Shown here: piece after piece, positions 1 to 5,133 of the stretch
Numbering within the stretch: position 1 is the stretch's first letter
Layout of the letters: every line of letters begins with the position of its first letter
Source: Actinomycetes bacterium
GTDB lineage: Bacteria > Actinomycetota > Actinomycetes > Actinomycetales > Microbacteriaceae
Length of the DNA: 5,133 nucleotides
Reading direction: 5' to 3'
NCBI GenBank assembly: GCA_023386675.1
Contig: JAEWJG010000406.1
Coordinates: forward strand, 1-5,133
Notes under the pieces: generated by a model
Databases searched by the model: none
What the model was told of the DNA's origin: nothing
What the model saw: only the letters and a program-made list of their open reading frames with translations
Made by a program: the position numbers and the translations under genes

Positions 1-397
1 GCTGCGTCTCGACCCCGGGTTCCGCGCGCTGTACCGGCCGCGCACCACCGTGCGCGGCTTCCTGCGCCACGCCTACGACCGCGGGACGTTGTTCGTCGAC
101 AGCTACGCCGGAACCGGGACGGTGCGCAACGTCGCCCTCATCGCCCTGGCGGTGCTGCCGGTGCTCGCGGTGCTGGCGCTGGTGCCGGCGATCGTCTTCG
201 GCGTGTGGTGGCTGGTGTGGCTCATCCTGGGCCTCGTCGTGGTGGGGCTGCTCGCCCCGGCGGCCGCCGCGGCGGTGCGGCGTGCACCCGGCCGGGCGGT
301 CGCGGCCTACCTGACGTATGTGGTCCCGTTCGGCGCTGTGTTCTGGGCGGGTCTCGTGCGAGGCCTGCGCGTGCACCGCCGTTCGTTCGCGCGCTGA
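1..397 (+). CDS. Membrane glycosyltransferase, probably GT2 family (C-terminal part, 5' end outside window)
   Basis: The frame is open from base 2 and ends at TGA 395-397, giving about 131 codons of a longer protein. The GTG at 50 is only an internal codon, because the frame reads on upstream (L-R-L-D-P-G-F-R-A-L-Y-R-P-R) without a break. The visible part has a basic, amphipathic segment (RPRTTVRGFLRHAYDRG, then FVDSYAG). About three hydrophobic helices follow: one at VALIALAVLPVL, one at WWLVWLILGLVVVGLL and one at AAYLTYVVPFGAVFW. The protein ends in a basic tail. This basic segment plus C-terminal helices is typical of membrane-bound GT2 enzymes such as ExoA-like transferases, which move a sugar from a nucleotide donor to a lipid-linked glycan at the cytoplasmic face. 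The catalytic GT-A domain lies outside the window, so the family call rests on the tail and on the polysaccharide-gene context. It converges with the minus-strand gene ending at 485. Confidence 0.7.
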   Translation, partial: LRLDPGFRALYRPRTTVRGFLRHAYDRGTLFVDSYAGTGTVRNVALIALAVLPVLAVLALVPAIVFGVWWLVWLILGLVVVGLLAPAAAAAVRRAPGRAVAAYLTYVVPFGAVFWAGLVRGLRVHRRSFAR

Positions 398-414
398 CCG
401 TGTGACGTCAGCGC
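391..414. terminator. Hairpin at the stop codon of the glycosyltransferase gene
   Basis: GCGCTGAC (391-398) and GTCAGCGC (407-414) are perfect 8-base inverted arms around an 8-base loop. The TGA stop at 395-397 lies inside the left arm. No T-tract follows on either side, as is common for actinobacterial intrinsic-type hairpins. It sits between convergent genes, so it could stop transcription from both directions. The structure is seen directly; terminator function is inferred. Confidence 0.5.
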
Positions 415-502
415 CCCCGTCGGGTGGCCCCGTCGAGTGGCCCCGTCAGGTGGCCGCGTCGGGTGGCCCCGTCGGCGTGCCCCGTCAGGCCGCGTCGCGG
501 TG
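415..502. repeat. 13-bp imperfect tandem repeat between convergent genes
   Basis: Units with the consensus CCCCGTCGGGTGG lie head to tail at 415-427, 428-440, 441-453, 454-466 and 467-479. Each of units 2 to 4 differs from the first by one base or two (A at the eighth or ninth place, or G at the third). The unit at 467-479 is more diverged at its end. A 10-base remnant (480-489) and a degenerate unit (490-502, CCGCGTCGCGGTG) follow. The array fills the gap between the convergent genes. Its last part covers the TGA (485-487) and final five codons of the minus-strand gene. The period is not a multiple of 3, and no reading frame through the array looks coding. Confidence 0.8.
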
Positions 503-1774
503 CGGCAGCCGAAGGCGCCAGCTCATGCCCTGCGACGCCTTGACGGTGCAGATGACGAGCAGCATCCATCCCGACTCCACCAGGATCGAGCTCTCGAAGA
601 CGCTGGTCACCAGCAGCGCGACGAGCACCAGCGGGGCCCACGCGTAGACCGTGCTGCGGCGGTTGGAGGCGAGCAGCCACGATCGGCCGAACGCGAGCGC
701 GATGAGCGCGACGAAAAGCAGGAGGCCGATGAAGCCGACCTGGAGGTAGACGTCCAGATACGCGTTCAGGCCGTTCGCATGGTAGACGCCGGTGTTCGCC
801 TCGATGGCGGTGAACGGGTAGACATCGTTCGGCCACGACCCGATCCAGCCCCAGCCGACGATCTGCTGCACCGGGATGAGCTGCCAGATCTGGATCCACA
901 GCTGGTACCGCACCTGGAAGTCGGCGCGGGCGTTGAGCAGGTCGATCACGCGCGTCCGGTAGACGTACGCCACGACCAGGACGGCCACGGTGAGCAGGGC
1001 GAGTCCCCACTGCCAATAGACGCGCTGACCCGCCGGCGCCTTCCGCAGCAGGAACAGCGCGAGGGTCGCCAGCCCGACGACGACCGATACGGCCGCGATG
1101 ACGGGGGAGTGGGCCAGCAGGATGCAGAGCGCTGCGAGGGTGATCGAGTAGGCGGCCACCGGCGGCCGGACCGACCGGGTCCGCAGCTCGACCAGGAAGG
1201 TCACGAACGCGATGAGCGCGACGATGCTCAGCTGGTTGCGCGTGCCGAACAGACCCTGGATCGGCCCGCCCGCGGCGATGTTGCCCTGGATAGCGAGGAA
1301 CTTCAGCGGCGCGTCGATCAACAGCCCGCTCAGTACCTCGAGCGAGAGCGACAGGGTCAGCAGGAACCGGAGCGCGTCTCCGACCACCCGGACGATCTGG
1401 ATGGCGTCCCGCACCAGCGCGATGTACACCGCCAGGAACGCGAAGATCAGCTGGTAGATGACCGCGCCCGACGTCGCCCACTGGTACTGGCTCCACAGGA
1501 TGGACAGCGCGCACCAGCCGACGAAGACGAGCGCCGAGATCGGAAGCAGCCCGTGCCATTCGATCAAGCGCCACTGCGCGGCGAACGACACCGCGGCCAG
1601 CGCCACGAGGACGGCCAGCGCGCCGATGAGCCCCGGCCAGCCGATCAGCGCCCGGATGGCGTGCGTGGAGAACCCGGTGATCACCGCGAGCAGGGCGAGT
1701 GTCGAGGTGAAGCGGGCGGAGCCCAGGAACTCGGTCACCGCGGGCGGCACCAGGGTCCGTCGGGGCGTTGCCAT
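485..1774 (-). CDS. O-antigen ligase/polymerase-like (WaaL/Wzy superfamily) membrane protein, diverged paralogue
   Basis: This is a 429-residue protein with about 12 predicted membrane helices and a large extracytoplasmic loop of about 70 residues (roughly 273-342) between helices 9 and 10. That layout is typical of the O-antigen ligase/Wzy superfamily, which polymerises lipid-linked glycans or transfers them to an acceptor outside the membrane. It is a clear paralogue of the protein at 3112-4479: they share GGPIQG (169-174 here), R-x3-W at R289, GWGWI (307-311) and FGRSW (362-366). They align without gaps over nearly 200 residues. Two family hallmark residues are replaced: Arg by His222 (AHS) and the His of H-N-x9-G-x2-G by Leu336 (LNAYLDV). 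Another His lies at 332. ATG 1774 (MATPRR) was chosen because membrane-protein character starts there. The frame stays open upstream to 2230, but that stretch is Ser/Pro/Arg-rich and overlaps the SGNH gene. There is no clear Shine-Dalgarno; TAGAAT lies 7 bases before the ATG. Whether it is a polymerase, a ligase or a non-catalytic partner is unresolved. Confidence 0.85.
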   Translation of the reverse strand: MATPRRTLVPPAVTEFLGSARFTSTLALLAVITGFSTHAIRALIGWPGLIGALAVLVALAAVSFAAQWRLIEWHGLLPISALVFVGWCALSILWSQYQWATSGAVIYQLIFAFLAVYIALVRDAIQIVRVVGDALRFLLTLSLSLEVLSGLLIDAPLKFLAIQGNIAAGGPIQGLFGTRNQLSIVALIAFVTFLVELRTRSVRPPVAAYSITLAALCILLAHSPVIAAVSVVVGLATLALFLLRKAPAGQRVYWQWGLALLTVAVLVVAYVYRTRVIDLLNARADFQVRYQLWIQIWQLIPVQQIVGWGWIGSWPNDVYPFTAIEANTGVYHANGLNAYLDVYLQVGFIGLLLFVALIALAFGRSWLLASNRRSTVYAWAPLVLVALLVTSVFESSILVESGWMLLVICTVKASQGMSWRLRLPHRDAA

Positions 1775-1781
1775 GTCGTCG

Positions 1782-1787
1782 ATTCTA
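1782..1787 (-). promoter_or_regulatory. Candidate -10 element for a leaderless transcript
   Basis: On the minus strand TAGAAT (five of six matches to TATAAT) ends 7 bases before the ATG at 1774. Transcription would then begin at or next to the start codon. Actinobacteria often use such leaderless starts, and no Shine-Dalgarno is visible. No convincing -35 hexamer is found 16-18 bases upstream, so the call is tentative. Confidence 0.35.
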
Positions 1788-1807
1788 TGGGCGGCTCCGC
1801 GCGAGGA

Positions 1808-1860
1808 CGGGCGGGACACCTGACGGTTACCCGTTCCCGTGCCCCGAGGTGTCCTTCCCG
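1808..1860 (-). terminator. Nested hairpin just after the SGNH gene, probable terminator
   Basis: GGACACCT (1814-1821) and AGGTGTCC (1847-1854) are perfect 8-base inverted arms. After a 2-base mismatch on each side, CGGG (1808-1811) pairs with CCCG (1857-1860). Inside the 25-base loop is a second hairpin, ACGG (1823-1826) with CCGT (1831-1834), which on the minus-strand RNA closes on a GTAA loop of the GNRA type. It begins six bases past the SGNH stop codon and has no U-tract. A terminator is most likely. An attenuator or a two-site operator for the next gene is possible, since the arm centres are 33 bases apart, about three helical turns. Confidence 0.5.
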
Positions 1861-1865
1861 CGCGG

Positions 1866-3053
1866 TCAGCTGGAGCGGAGCCGGCGTCGGCCGATGAGCA
1901 GGACGATACCGACGCCGGCAACGACGACGGCGCCGACAAGTTGCGGGACCCCGTCACTGCCGGTTGCGGCGAGCGATGCGGTGGGTCCCGTCGCGGCGGC
2001 ATGGACGTCAGTGCCTGTGTTGGCCGGCGGGGCTTCGGGCGTGACAGTGCTCGGGACCGTGGGCTCAGCTGCTGTCTTCTCGAACTCGACCGCCAGTTGC
2101 TCGGCCAGGAACGCCGCACCTGTTGCGTTGGGGTGCAAGGACCCGAGTTCGACGCTTGGCGGAGCCAGCGCGGTGAGGCTGATGCCGTTGACCCACAGGT
2201 CGGCGGTGCCGGCGCACGGCGTGTGGGCATCCGTCGAAGCGAGGTTGGACACGAAGATCGCGCCGTTCTTGGTCGCAGCCGTCTGCTGGGCCGCGTCCAG
2301 TTGCGCGCTCAGATCGGCGATGTAGCTACGGTCGGTCGTCGTGAAAGGGAACGCGTTCTGCGGGAATGGAGGCTGCCCCGTCCCGAGTGCGGAGCTGAAA
2401 CATCCGGCAGCGGGGGCATGGGCATCCGTCGGAGACAGGCTCGGATAGCCCAGAAGGACGACTGTCGCATTCGGCGCCTTCTGGTGGATGGCGGCAAGGA
2501 GTGCATCGAGGGCGGGTGCGACTGCACCCTGGATGGCCGCCGTCAGCTGGCTCCCGTACTTCGCCGCGCAGCTGGCGGCCGTGGGATCGAGCAGCAGAGG
2601 ACCGTTGGCCGACGCCGCCGCGCACGTCGGAAGGACGGTGCTGAAACCGGCGTCATTGCCGCCGATCACGAGGGAGACGAGCGCGGTGTCGGGCGTGACG
2701 GCATCGAGTTGCGCGGGCACGCTGCCGCCGCCGGTGACCGTCTGGGCGGTGGACAGTACGTTCGCGATCGTTGCGCCGCTGCAGCTGACGTCGGTCAGGG
2801 CTAGCTGATACTTCGCTGCAACCTGCTCGGCGATGCCGTTGGTGGACTGCAGGCAGCCAGGGGAAGGCGTTGCGGAGTACGGCGGAAGACCGAGCCCTGC
2901 GGAGTAGGAGTCGCCGAGGGCGACGTACTTCGCACCGACGAGCGAATTGGTCGATGCAGCGTTCGCTGACGACGCCAGGGCGACACCCGCGACTCCTGCT
3001 GCCAGTGCGACGGCGCCGGCAAGCACGGCCAGCCCCATGGTTCGTGGTGACAC
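1866..3053 (-). CDS. Secreted, wall-anchored SGNH/GDSL-family esterase or lipase with LAATG sorting signal
   Basis: This is a 395-residue protein. Residues 1-33 form a Sec signal peptide (short basic start, Ala/Val/Leu core, ANA-A cleavage region). The SGNH blocks follow: GDSYSAG with nucleophile Ser49, SCSGAT with oxyanion Gly93, GGND with Asn133, and SLHPNA with His307. Such enzymes hydrolyse ester bonds in lipids or acylated sugars. Six cysteines (67, 91, 144, 162, 218, 280) fit three disulfides, as in Streptomyces SGNH lipases. The usual Asp three residues before the His is Gly304, so a Ser-His dyad is likely. A Pro/Thr/Ala-rich linker (about 327-358) leads to LAATG (361-365), a hydrophobic helix and the tail GRRRLRSS, which is a complete sortase signal of the LAxTG type. 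GTG 3053 was chosen because AAAGGA lies 6 bases upstream; ATG 3038 (codon 6) is the alternative. It lies 58 bases after one WaaL/Wzy-like gene and 91 before the other, on the same strand. The substrate is unknown. Confidence 0.9.
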   Translation of the reverse strand: MSPRTMGLAVLAGAVALAAGVAGVALASSANAASTNSLVGAKYVALGDSYSAGLGLPPYSATPSPGCLQSTNGIAEQVAAKYQLALTDVSCSGATIANVLSTAQTVTGGGSVPAQLDAVTPDTALVSLVIGGNDAGFSTVLPTCAAASANGPLLLDPTAASCAAKYGSQLTAAIQGAVAPALDALLAAIHQKAPNATVVLLGYPSLSPTDAHAPAAGCFSSALGTGQPPFPQNAFPFTTTDRSYIADLSAQLDAAQQTAATKNGAIFVSNLASTDAHTPCAGTADLWVNGISLTALAPPSVELGSLHPNATGAAFLAEQLAVEFEKTAAEPTVPSTVTPEAPPANTGTDVHAAATGPTASLAATGSDGVPQLVGAVVVAGVGIVLLIGRRRLRSS

Positions 3054-3059
3054 GCGTCA

Positions 3060-3065
3060 TCCTTT
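3060..3065 (-). promoter_or_regulatory. Ribosome binding site of the SGNH gene
   Basis: On the minus strand AAAGGA lies 6 bases before GTG 3053. This is the best Shine-Dalgarno in the window. It decides the GTG start over ATG 3038 and over the out-of-frame ATG at 3060. Confidence 0.7.
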
Positions 3066-3081
3066 CCCTGTGGGACTCGAG

Positions 3082-3093
3082 ATGAGCCCTCAT
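3082..3093. promoter_or_regulatory. Short palindrome in the gap upstream of the SGNH gene
   Basis: ATGAG-CC-CTCAT is an inverted repeat with 5-base arms and a 2-base centre. It sits in the 58-base gap between the WaaL/Wzy-like gene ending at 3112 and the SGNH start. It could be a small operator or chance. No good -10/-35 pair was seen beside it. Confidence 0.2.
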
Positions 3094-3111
3094 TAGGGGA
3101 GACGAGGTGGT

Positions 3112-4479
3112 CTACCGTTTTATGACGGCATCCGGCACAGGACGTTTCGTGGACACGGCCACAGCGACCAGCAGTGCCCAGCCGCCCTCGATGAGCAGCC
3201 GGCTCTCGGCGAAGCTCTGAGCGATCAGCGCGGCCATGAGCAGCAGGGGCAGGAGAGATGTCGCGGTGTACGGCCTGTCGTCGACGACGGTCCACCGCGG
3301 ACGGTCGACGGCGAGGAACCAGCTGCGCCCGAACGTCGTGGCCACCAGGAGGATGAAGACGATCAGACCGACGATCCCGAGCTGCAGCCAGACGTCGAGC
3401 CACGCGTTGTGCGCCTGCAGGTACTCCACGCCGTTCCGCGTGGCGAGGCCCTCGAACGGCTTGACCCACGGCGCCCAGTAGCTGATCCATCCCCAGCCGA
3501 AGACGGGGCGCTGCTGGGCCAGGCCGATCACGGCGTTCCAGATGTCGAGCCGGCCGGTGAGATCCTCGCTCTTGCCGAACAGCGCCGGGATACGGGACGC
3601 GAACACGGAGACCAGCACGACCAGTGCGGCGACGAAGACGATCGCGACCACGTAGACGGGCGTGCGCCGCTCCGGTCCCACCCGCCGCGTCCACAGGGCG
3701 AAGCCCAGGACGACCGCCGTCGCCAGCGCGGCCGCGATCACCGTGGCGGAGCGGGTCAATGCGAGCGTGAGCACGGCGAGCACCAGCCAGGTCGTCGCGG
3801 ACCCGCGGCGCAGCGTCCGGTCGGCCCGCTGGATGGCGAACACGACGATCGCGAGCAGCGCGATCATCGCGAGCAGGTTGCTGTTCCCCACGATGCCCTG
3901 GATGGGACCGCCGTGGAACAGGAGGTCGCGGCTCCAGTAGAAGGCCGAGGGCAGCTTGCCGGAGGGCACGGCCTGGACCGGCGTGAGCGGGAGCACCGGG
4001 TGACGGACGAACACCGCGACCACGAACTCGAACAGCAGGGACAGCCCGATGATCCAGCGGAAGGCGTTGCCGAGGGCGTTCAGCAGGCCGGCGGTCGACA
4101 GCCGGAGGCCGAGGAACAGCCCGCCGAGGGTCGTCGCGAGCTGGGCGACCACCCCGAGCGCGCTGGCACCCGGGTACGCCGACCAGGCGATGGACACCAC
4201 GGCCAGAGCGAGGAACAGCAGCAGCGTCTTCGGCGTCGTGCGCCAGCGGAACGCCGGGCGCGACCGCACCAGGAGGACGGCGCTGATGACAGCGAGAGCG
4301 GCGGCGAGCACGAAGTACCCCGGCCAGCTGATCACATCCCGCCAGAACTCGCCCGCGAACAACGTGAACAGCGCGACGGCGGCGAAGATCGACTCGCCGG
4401 TCCCCCTGACCGCCCGGGCGGCGCGGATGCGGGCGCCTAGGGCGGGGGTCGGGCTCGTCACCCCCGAAGGATAGCTCAC
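3112..4479 (-). CDS. O-antigen ligase/polymerase-like (WaaL/Wzy superfamily) membrane protein
   Basis: This is a 455-residue protein with about 12 predicted membrane helices and a large extracytoplasmic loop (roughly 295-361) before helix 10. The loop ends in H357-N-AWLDVWLQL-G-IV-G, an exact match to the H[NSQ]x9GxxG motif of WaaL-type ligases. Arg243 (TRS) and Arg310 (RLDIW) stand where the family's two conserved arginines are expected. By spacing they match E. coli WaaL Arg215, Arg288 and His337 (from memory). It probably joins or transfers undecaprenyl-linked glycan outside the membrane. Because Gram-positive bacteria lack lipopolysaccharide, the acceptor would be a wall or membrane component. 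GTG 4479 overlaps the manA stop as GTGA, which suggests translational coupling; there is no clear Shine-Dalgarno. The GTG at codon 7 (4461) is an alternative start. It ends with TAG at 3112. The paralogue at 485-1774 shares 19 of 42 residues around GWGW to the x9-G position. Confidence 0.88.
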   Translation of the reverse strand: MSYPSGVTSPTPALGARIRAARAVRGTGESIFAAVALFTLFAGEFWRDVISWPGYFVLAAALAVISAVLLVRSRPAFRWRTTPKTLLLFLALAVVSIAWSAYPGASALGVVAQLATTLGGLFLGLRLSTAGLLNALGNAFRWIIGLSLLFEFVVAVFVRHPVLPLTPVQAVPSGKLPSAFYWSRDLLFHGGPIQGIVGNSNLLAMIALLAIVVFAIQRADRTLRRGSATTWLVLAVLTLALTRSATVIAAALATAVVLGFALWTRRVGPERRTPVYVVAIVFVAALVVLVSVFASRIPALFGKSEDLTGRLDIWNAVIGLAQQRPVFGWGWISYWAPWVKPFEGLATRNGVEYLQAHNAWLDVWLQLGIVGLIVFILLVATTFGRSWFLAVDRPRWTVVDDRPYTATSLLPLLLMAALIAQSFAESRLLIEGGWALLVAVAVSTKRPVPDAVIKR

Positions 4480-5133
4480 CGGTTCGGGGTGGCGACGAAC
4501 ACGGTGCCCGGGCCGTTCGCGGCGGTCACAGCGCCTTCGTCCGCGGTCACGACGGTCGCCTCGCCGCGGCGGAGCGTAATGCTCCCGGATGCGCCGGCCA
4601 GGCTCACCGTGCCGTCGGTGCAGAGGGCGATCGCGGTGCCGGGCAGGTCGAGCCGGGCCTCCGCGACCTCGCCGTCGAGCACGACCCGCGCGAGCTGGAA
4701 GTCGGGGACGTCCGGACGGAACACCTCGACGCCTGGCTCCGGGTGCTCCGGGGCCAGCGGGGTCGCGTGGATGGGGGAGAAGTCGAGCACCGACACGAGC
4801 TCCGGCACGTCGATGCGCTTGCGCGTGAGACCGCCGCGCAGCACGTTGTCGGACGCGGCCATCAGTTCGATCCCGAGCCCGCGCAGGTACGCGTGGATGT
4901 TGCCGGCGGGAAGGTAGAGCACCTCGCCGGGGCGCAGGGTCGCGCGGTTGAGGAGCAGGGCGAGCACGATCCCCGGGTCGCCCGGGAACGCGGCGTCCAG
5001 CATCCGGACGGTGTCGGCGTCCCGGTCATCGGGCAGCGTGCGGGCCGCCGCGACGACCTCCGCGACGAGCAGGTCGACGTCGGTGTCGCCGCCGAGCAGC
5101 CATTCGGTCGCGCGGCGCAGCACGGCTCCGGGC
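4476..5133 (-). CDS. manA: Mannose-6-phosphate isomerase, type I (C-terminal part, 5' end outside window)
   Basis: The enzyme interconverts fructose-6-phosphate and mannose-6-phosphate in the cytoplasm and is zinc-dependent. It is the entry to GDP-mannose and mannose-containing glycans. About 219 codons are visible, against roughly 390 in E. coli ManA. The GTG at 5123 is internal: the frame is open to the edge (P-G-A before it). The hallmark stretch is present: LRPGEVLYLPAGNIHAYLRG, followed by a SDNVLRGGLTRKRIDVPEL-type segment. The His of NIHAYL (codon 4893-4895) corresponds to the zinc ligand His255 of E. coli, and the Arg of NVLRGG (4836-4838) to the active-site arginine. The rest, ending in VFVATPNR, is the C-terminal cupin domain. 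The other zinc ligands lie outside the window. The stop TGA 4476-4478 overlaps the next gene's GTG, so the two are probably co-transcribed, which ties mannose supply to glycan assembly. Confidence 0.93.
   Translation of the reverse strand, partial: PGAVLRRATEWLLGGDTDVDLLVAEVVAAARTLPDDRDADTVRMLDAAFPGDPGIVLALLLNRATLRPGEVLYLPAGNIHAYLRGLGIELMAASDNVLRGGLTRKRIDVPELVSVLDFSPIHATPLAPEHPEPGVEVFRPDVPDFQLARVVLDGEVAEARLDLPGTAIALCTDGTVSLAGASGSITLRRGEATVVTADEGAVTAANGPGTVFVATPNR

Noticed and set aside
403..410. TGACGTCA perfect 8-bp palindrome as a regulator site
   Set aside because: It lies partly in the loop and partly in the right arm of the hairpin in a convergent gap where no promoter is expected, so chance is the simpler explanation.
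415..489. Tandem repeat as a small CRISPR array
   Set aside because: The units are 13 bp with no spacers between them and no cas genes are present.
437..1897. Long + strand open frame (486 codons) opposite the WaaL/Wzy-like gene
   Set aside because: Its product is almost all Arg, Asp, Glu, Gln, Gly and Pro with no domain character. It is antisense to a protein with clear membrane helices and paralogous motifs, so it is a GC-driven shadow.
2013..2027. Second sorting-motif lookalike (PANTG, residues 343-347 of the SGNH protein)
   Set aside because: It lacks the leading Leu and no hydrophobic segment follows directly. The LAATG at 361-365 has the correct downstream parts.
1775..2230. N-terminal extension of the 485-1774 gene by 152 codons
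   Set aside because: The extension is Ser/Pro/Arg-rich, overlaps the C-terminus of the SGNH gene out of frame and crosses the hairpin at 1808-1860. The membrane protein proper begins at ATG 1774.
2653..3093. Overlapping minus-strand frame using the ATG at 3060
   Set aside because: The product is Arg-rich and lacks SGNH motifs. The GTG at 3053 has a well-spaced AAAGGA and opens a signal peptide plus GDSYSAG.
3409..4440. Long + strand open frame (343 codons) opposite the 3112-4479 gene
   Set aside because: It has the same charged, low-complexity composition and is antisense to a well-supported membrane protein.

Overview
The window is GC-rich and tightly packed, with heavy use of GTG starts and G/C-ending codons. 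Hairpins lack U-tracts, and a secreted protein carries an LAxTG-type wall-sorting signal. Together these suggest a high-GC Gram-positive actinobacterium; Microbacteriaceae (Leifsonia/Microbacterium-like) is my best guess, by inference only.

Layout: at the left edge (to 397, + strand) is the C-terminal end of a membrane glycosyltransferase, probably family GT2. The rest is a four-gene block on the minus strand, read right to left. It starts with the C-terminal part of a type I mannose-6-phosphate isomerase (manA, cut by the right edge). A first O-antigen ligase/polymerase-like (WaaL/Wzy) membrane protein follows (3112-4479), overlapping manA by a GTGA. Next is a secreted SGNH-family esterase/lipase with a C-terminal LAATG sorting signal (1866-3053). 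Last is a second, paralogous WaaL/Wzy-like membrane protein (485-1774). The + and - genes converge at about 397-485. That gap holds a hairpin over the glycosyltransferase stop codon and a 13-bp tandem repeat that runs into the last codons of the second WaaL/Wzy-like gene.

How the genes may work together (inference): ManA supplies mannose-6-phosphate for GDP-mannose, the glycosyltransferase adds sugars to a lipid-linked glycan, and the two WaaL/Wzy-like proteins polymerise the glycan or transfer it to an acceptor outside the membrane. The wall-anchored SGNH enzyme could remove or transfer acyl groups on surface glycan or lipid. The most striking detail is an asymmetry between the paralogues. 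The 3112-4479 protein keeps all three family hallmark residues (R243, R310, H357 in H-N-x9-G-x2-G). The 485-1774 protein aligns without gaps over this stretch but has His and Leu at two of the three positions, so the two probably do different jobs.

No tRNA, rRNA, CRISPR array, insertion sequence, attachment site or replication origin was seen. No stretch over 300 bases lacks a gene.
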